This document shows positions 59,566 to 64,000 of a stretch of DNA of 64,000 nucleotides, one piece after another. Below the pieces are notes generated by a model. That model saw only the letters and a program-made list of their open reading frames with translations, was not told where the DNA came from and searched no databases. Every line of letters starts with the position of its first letter. Positions within the stretch are counted from its first letter, which is position 1. This DNA comes from Streptomyces sp. NRRL S-1022 (GTDB lineage Bacteria > Actinomycetota > Actinomycetes > Streptomycetales > Streptomycetaceae): assembly GCF_000720135.1 (NCBI RefSeq), contig NZ_JOIU01000019.1, positions 1 through 64,000 of the forward strand, written 5' to 3'. A program made the position numbers and the translations under genes.

Positions 59566-60438
59566 TCAGAACAGAACGCTCATGAAGGCTCCCACCTCTT
59601 GGAAGCCCACCCTGCGGTACGTCCTGCGCGCCGCCGTGTTGAAGTCGTTCACGTAGAGGCTGGCCACGGGGGCGAAGTCCGCCAGGGCGTAGCGCAGGAC
59701 CGCCGCCATGCCGGGGGCCGCGAGGCCGCTCCCCCGGTACTCGGGGGCCACCCAGACGCCCTGGATCTGGCAGGCGTGCGGGGTCGCGGCGCCGATCTCC
59801 GCCTTGAACACGACCCGGCCCCGGTCGTCGACACGCGCGAAGGAGCGGCCGGAGCCGACGAGTTCGGCGACCCGGGCCTGGTACAGCAGCCCGCCGTCAC
59901 CCGCGAGCGGCGATACGCCGACCTCCTCCGTGAACATCGCGACGCACGCCGGCATGATCGTTTCCATCTCGTCCTTGCGGACGCGGCGGACGTTCGGGTC
60001 GGGGGCGATGCCGGCCGGCATGCGGTCGGTGACCATCAGCGGCTGGCGGGCGCGGACCTCGCGGGCCGGGCCCCAGTGCGGTTCCAGCAGCCGCCACAGC
60101 AGGGAGGTGGCCTCGGCGGGGCCGACGATGGAGGAGCAGCGCCGGCCGGCCCGCCGGGCGCGGTCGGCGAAGGCGCGGACCGCGCGGGGGGTGGCGCAGA
60201 TGGGGACGAGGTTGGCGCCCGCGTAGCACAGGGACGTGAGCATGCCGTCCTCGTACCAGCCCCACATCTCGCCGCCGAGGCGCCACGGGTCGAGTCCCGC
60301 GACCTGGACCCGGGAGGTCACGAAGGCGTTGGCGACCGGCTCGCGGTCGAGGACGGCGAGCGCGGCGTCCAGGTCACTCGGTTCCAGGACCCGGGAGGTG
60401 GTCTGGGTCAGCACGTGCGGGGCCTCACGGTCGGACAT
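59566..60438 (-). CDS. GNAT family N-acetyltransferase with N-terminal DUF4081 domain
   Basis: 290 residues. The N-terminal half (LDREPVANAFVTSRV) is a degenerate GNAT/DUF4081 domain; the C-terminal half has the acetyl-CoA motif QIQGVWVAPEYRGSGLA (about 233) and YVNDFNTAARRTYRRVGFQE. The start is uncertain: ATG at 60438 was used, GTG at 60450 and an internal GTG (before LTQTTS) are alternatives. It is 94 nt downstream of ispG. The substrate is unknown. Confidence 0.85.
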   Translation of the reverse strand: MSDREAPHVLTQTTSRVLEPSDLDAALAVLDREPVANAFVTSRVQVAGLDPWRLGGEMWGWYEDGMLTSLCYAGANLVPICATPRAVRAFADRARRAGRRCSSIVGPAEATSLLWRLLEPHWGPAREVRARQPLMVTDRMPAGIAPDPNVRRVRKDEMETIMPACVAMFTEEVGVSPLAGDGGLLYQARVAELVGSGRSFARVDDRGRVVFKAEIGAATPHACQIQGVWVAPEYRGSGLAAPGMAAVLRYALADFAPVASLYVNDFNTAARRTYRRVGFQEVGAFMSVLF

Positions 60439-60532
60439 TGCCTGATCCACGCACTGTACCTGCCGGAATTCCGCCGCGCCGCCCCCGGTCCCGGGGGGTG
60501 CGGGCCCGGCAGGCGGACTCCTCGCCCGGGGG

Positions 60533-61222
<690 letters not shown>

Positions 61223-61344
61223 CTGCTGTGCAACCCCAAGTCGTGGATCAAGGTCCGGTCCCGTGAACGGCGGGCTCCAGGCTTCGAGATTACGGCACCG
61301 GCCCGGGCGTCAGCACATCCCTCCCGCAATGCCACCCGATGGGA

Positions 61345-61376
61345 GGCGGCCCGGAACCACCGGGTTCCGGGCCGCC
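61345..61376 (-). terminator. Terminator after the M50 protease gene
   Basis: Perfect 14-bp stem GGCGGCCCGGAACC/GGTTCCGGGCCGCC with an ACCG loop, 15 nt after the stop at 61392. It separates the dxr-rseP pair from ispG. The ispG promoter is then expected in 61223-61344. Confidence 0.88.
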
Positions 61377-61391
61377 GTGAACGAGGGGTGG

Positions 61392-62696
61392 CTAGGAGAT
61401 TTTCACCGGGTTGACCACGTCGGCGATCAGGACCAGGACGGTGAAGCAGACGAAGATCCCGGCCACCACGTACGCCACCGGCATCAGCTTGGCGACGTCG
61501 AACGGACCGGGGTCGGGCCGGCGCAGCACCCGGGCCAGGTTCCGCCGCAGCGACTCCCACAGGGCGCCCGCGATGTGCCCGCCGTCGAGCGGGAGCAGCG
61601 GGAGCATGTTGAACAGGAACAGGGAGAGGTTGAAGCCGGCGAGGACGAAGACGAACATCGCCAGCTGCTGCGAGGCGGGGATGTCCAGGGTGGCGATCTC
61701 GCCGGTGACCCGGGCCGCGCCAACGATGCCCATCGGGGAGTCCGGTTCGCGCGGGCCGTCGCCGAAGGCGGCGTCCCACAGGGCCGGGATCTTGCCGGGC
61801 AGGGCGACGAGGGAGTCGACGGCGTCGCCGACCCGGTCGGTCATCCAGGTCACGGACTCGCCGAAGTCCTGCCTGACGACGCCGGTGGCGGCGCTGAAGC
61901 CGAGGAAGCCGGCCTTCACGTACTGGCCCTGGACGTACCCGCCGCCGGAGTCCTTCTTGGCGACCATGTTGGTGGCGATCTTCGCGTGCAGGGTGAGCTG
62001 CCTGCCGTCCCGCTCGACGACGACCGGCACGGTCTTGCCCGCGCTGACCCGGATGAGGTCCGACAGGGTGTTCCAGTCCTTGGTCGGCTTGCCGTCGAAG
62101 GAGACGATCGTGTCGCGCTTCCTGATGCCGGCGGCCTCGGCCGGGGAGGCCGGGTCGGACTTCTTGCAGCTGTCGCGGTGCTCGCTCTGCGCGATGACGC
62201 AGGGCGAGACGGAGGAGACGGTGGTGGTCTGCTGCTGGATGCCGAAGCCCATCAGCACGGTGAGGAACAGGGCGACCGCGAGCACCAGGTTCATGAAGGG
62301 GCCCGCGAACATGACGATGACCCGCTTCCACGGCTTGCGCGTGTAGAACATGCGCGTCTCGTCACCCGGCTTGAGTTCCTCGAAGGCCGCCGAGCGGGCG
62401 TCCTCGATCATGCCGCGCCACGGGGAGGTGGAGCGGGCGGTGACCCGGCCGGAGTCGTCGGGCGGGAACATCCCGATCATGCGGATGTAGCCGCCGAGCG
62501 GGATCGCCTTGATGCCGTACTCGGTATCGCCCTTGTTCCGCGACCAGATGGTCGGGCCGAAGCCGACCATGTACTGCGGGACGCGGATGCCGAAGAGCTT
62601 GGCCGTGGACAGGTGCCCCAGCTCGTGCCACGCGATCGAGACGAGCAGGCCCACCGCGAAGACCACTATGCCGAGGATGAACATCAAGGTCGTCAT
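61392..62696 (-). CDS. rseP: Site-2-type intramembrane metalloprotease (RseP/M50)
   Basis: 434 residues. The first transmembrane helix holds the zinc motif HELGH (about residues 24-28) and a later helix holds LDGGH (about 365) for the third ligand. A PDZ domain lies between ([17 protein letters not shown]). It cuts membrane proteins such as anti-sigma factors in the bilayer (family knowledge); the target here is unknown. The ATG at 62696 overlaps the dxr stop by four bases (ATGA), so the two are coupled. Confidence 0.94.
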   Translation of the reverse strand: MTTLMFILGIVVFAVGLLVSIAWHELGHLSTAKLFGIRVPQYMVGFGPTIWSRNKGDTEYGIKAIPLGGYIRMIGMFPPDDSGRVTARSTSPWRGMIEDARSAAFEELKPGDETRMFYTRKPWKRVIVMFAGPFMNLVLAVALFLTVLMGFGIQQQTTTVSSVSPCVIAQSEHRDSCKKSDPASPAEAAGIRKRDTIVSFDGKPTKDWNTLSDLIRVSAGKTVPVVVERDGRQLTLHAKIATNMVAKKDSGGGYVQGQYVKAGFLGFSAATGVVRQDFGESVTWMTDRVGDAVDSLVALPGKIPALWDAAFGDGPREPDSPMGIVGAARVTGEIATLDIPASQQLAMFVFVLAGFNLSLFLFNMLPLLPLDGGHIAGALWESLRRNLARVLRRPDPGPFDVAKLMPVAYVVAGIFVCFTVLVLIADVVNPVKIS

Positions 62697-63964
62697 GCAC
62701 GCGCCTCCGCGGTCGCCGTCGTGGCTGTGAGTTCGCGGGCCCGGGCCCGTGCCCAGGTCTCCGCTTCGAGGACGTCCGACACGGTGAGCGAGGTTCCCGT
62801 GACCGGGGTGCCGTGCTCCTCGACCACCCGGGTGACGGTCTCCATGATCCCGTTGAAGGGCAGCGCGCCGTCCAGGAAGGCCGCGACGCACTCCTCGTTG
62901 GCGGCATTGAACACCGCCGGAGCCGTGCCCGCGAGCCGCCCCACGTGCCGGGCGAGGTTCACCGCGGGGAAGGCCTCGTCGTCCAGCGGGAAGAACTCCC
63001 AGCCGGAGGCCTTGCTCCAGTCGAAGGCGGGCGCCGCGCCGGGGACGCGTTCGGGCCAGCCCAGACCGATGGCGATGGGCCCGCGCATGTCCGGGGGCGT
63101 CGCCTGGGCGATCGTGGATCCGTCGGTGAACTCGACCATCGAGTGGACATACGACTGCGGGTGCACGACCACCTCAATGCGGTCGAAGGGAATGTCGTAG
63201 AGCAGATGTGCCTCGATGACCTCCAGTCCCTTGTTGACCAGGGTCGCGGAGTTGACCGTGATCACCGGGCCCATCGCCCAGGTGGGGTGGGCGAGGGCGT
63301 CGGCGACGGTGACGTGCGCCAGCTCGTCCCTGCTCCGGCCGCGGAAGGGGCCGCCGGAGGCGGTGACGACGAGCTTGCGGACGTCGGCCCGGGTGCCGGC
63401 GGCGAGCGCCTGGAAGAGCGCCGCGTGCTCGGAGTCGACCGGGATGATCTGGCCGGGCTTGGCGAGGGCCGTGACCAGCGGGCCGCCCACGATCAGCGAC
63501 TCCTTGTTGGCGAGCGCGAGGGTGCGGCCCGCCTCCAGGGCGGCGAGGGTCGGGGCGAGCCCGATCGAGCCGGTGATGCCGTTGAGCACGGTGTGGCAGG
63601 CCGAGGCGGCGACCTGGGTGGCCGCCTCCGGTCCGGCGAGGATCTCGGGCAGCGGCTCCCCGCTGCCGTACTCGGCGGCGAGCGCCTCGCGCAGCGCGGG
63701 TACGACGTCCTCGCGGGCGACCGCGACGGTCCGCACCCGCAGCCGGTGCGCCTGCTCGGCGAGGAGGGCCACCCGGCCGCCGTTCGCGGAGAGGGCGGTG
63801 ACCCGGAAGCGGTCGGGGTTGCGCAGCACGAGGTCGATGGCCTGGGTGCCGATGGATCCGGTGGAGCCGAGGATCACCACGTCCCTGGGGCCGTCCCCGG
63901 GGGCGGGGTCGTAGACGAGGTGCGGGTCGGCGAGGGGCGCCGGACGGGCGGGACTGTCGGTCAT
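62693..63964 (-). CDS. dxr: 1-deoxy-D-xylulose-5-phosphate reductoisomerase
   Basis: 423 residues, second enzyme of the MEP pathway. NADPH-binding [13 protein letters not shown] (about residues 33-45), [22 protein letters not shown] with metal ligands, and ASGGPFRG are all seen. The ATG at 63964 has GGGAGG directly adjacent, closer than usual for a ribosome site, so the exact start or a leaderless mRNA is worth noting. It runs dxr-rseP, with ispG after the terminator, the usual actinobacterial cluster. Confidence 0.94.
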   Translation of the reverse strand: MTDSPARPAPLADPHLVYDPAPGDGPRDVVILGSTGSIGTQAIDLVLRNPDRFRVTALSANGGRVALLAEQAHRLRVRTVAVAREDVVPALREALAAEYGSGEPLPEILAGPEAATQVAASACHTVLNGITGSIGLAPTLAALEAGRTLALANKESLIVGGPLVTALAKPGQIIPVDSEHAALFQALAAGTRADVRKLVVTASGGPFRGRSRDELAHVTVADALAHPTWAMGPVITVNSATLVNKGLEVIEAHLLYDIPFDRIEVVVHPQSYVHSMVEFTDGSTIAQATPPDMRGPIAIGLGWPERVPGAAPAFDWSKASGWEFFPLDDEAFPAVNLARHVGRLAGTAPAVFNAANEECVAAFLDGALPFNGIMETVTRVVEEHGTPVTGTSLTVSDVLEAETWARARARELTATTATAEARA

Positions 63965-64000
63965 CCTCCCATTGTGGCCGCAAGCGGCGGCGGCCCGGAC

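Overview
The window is a contiguous chromosomal segment of a Streptomyces-like actinomycete. The evidence is very high G+C, frequent GTG and TTG starts, purine-rich ribosome sites, and proteins and gene order that match the Streptomyces core (rnj-dapA-thyX, rpsO-pnp, rimP-nusA-ylxR-infB-rbfA-truB, proS, ispG-rseP-dxr). No phage, insertion sequence, CRISPR array or tRNA was seen. The far left edge (1-113, minus strand) resembles the leader of a ribosomal RNA operon whose genes would lie outside the window.

Layout. 248-11506 is housekeeping. It holds RNase J, dapA and thyX, two small membrane-protein genes, then a minus-strand operon rpsO-pnp-M16 peptidase-dapB-membrane protein. 11521-41428 is a complete type VII (ESX) secretion locus. 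It contains the membrane core EccB, EccC, EccD and EccE, two mycosins, two WXG100 proteins, further WXG-like or accessory proteins, two lipoproteins, two Ser/Thr kinases with PQQ-type sensor domains, one pseudokinase, and a proline-rich MinD-like ATPase resembling mycobacterial EspI. 41501-54089 returns to the core: ribF, a large trypsin-like/NTPase protein, then the translation cluster. 54339-57220 is a small accessory patch with a Tat lipoprotein, a ferritin-like protein with a duplicated tail, a kinase-fold protein lacking catalytic residues, and a decayed lipoprotein gene. 57239-63964 holds proS, two GNAT acetyltransferases and the ispG-rseP-dxr block.

How the genes work together. In the ESX locus, EccB/C/D/E form the membrane machine and EccC supplies three ATPase modules. 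The WXG100 pair and WXG-like proteins are the likely cargo, the mycosins are extracytoplasmic proteases, and the kinase trio beside the cargo genes is a plausible sensor/regulator arm. The 27916-31994 block (small helical protein, 763-residue WXG-like protein with a glycine-rich hydrophobic segment, two lipoproteins) looks like an effector-type cassette, but this is inference.

Most striking points: (1) ispG at 60533-61222 keeps its first 12 codons and then jumps in frame into the middle of the protein, losing roughly 155 residues of the substrate barrel. (2) Eight tandem copies of a ~19-nt repeat fill the leader of the ESX pseudokinase gene. (3) Catalytically dead paralogues recur: an ESX pseudokinase, a trypsin-fold protein with Ser replaced by Ala, and an APH-fold protein without its catalytic residues.
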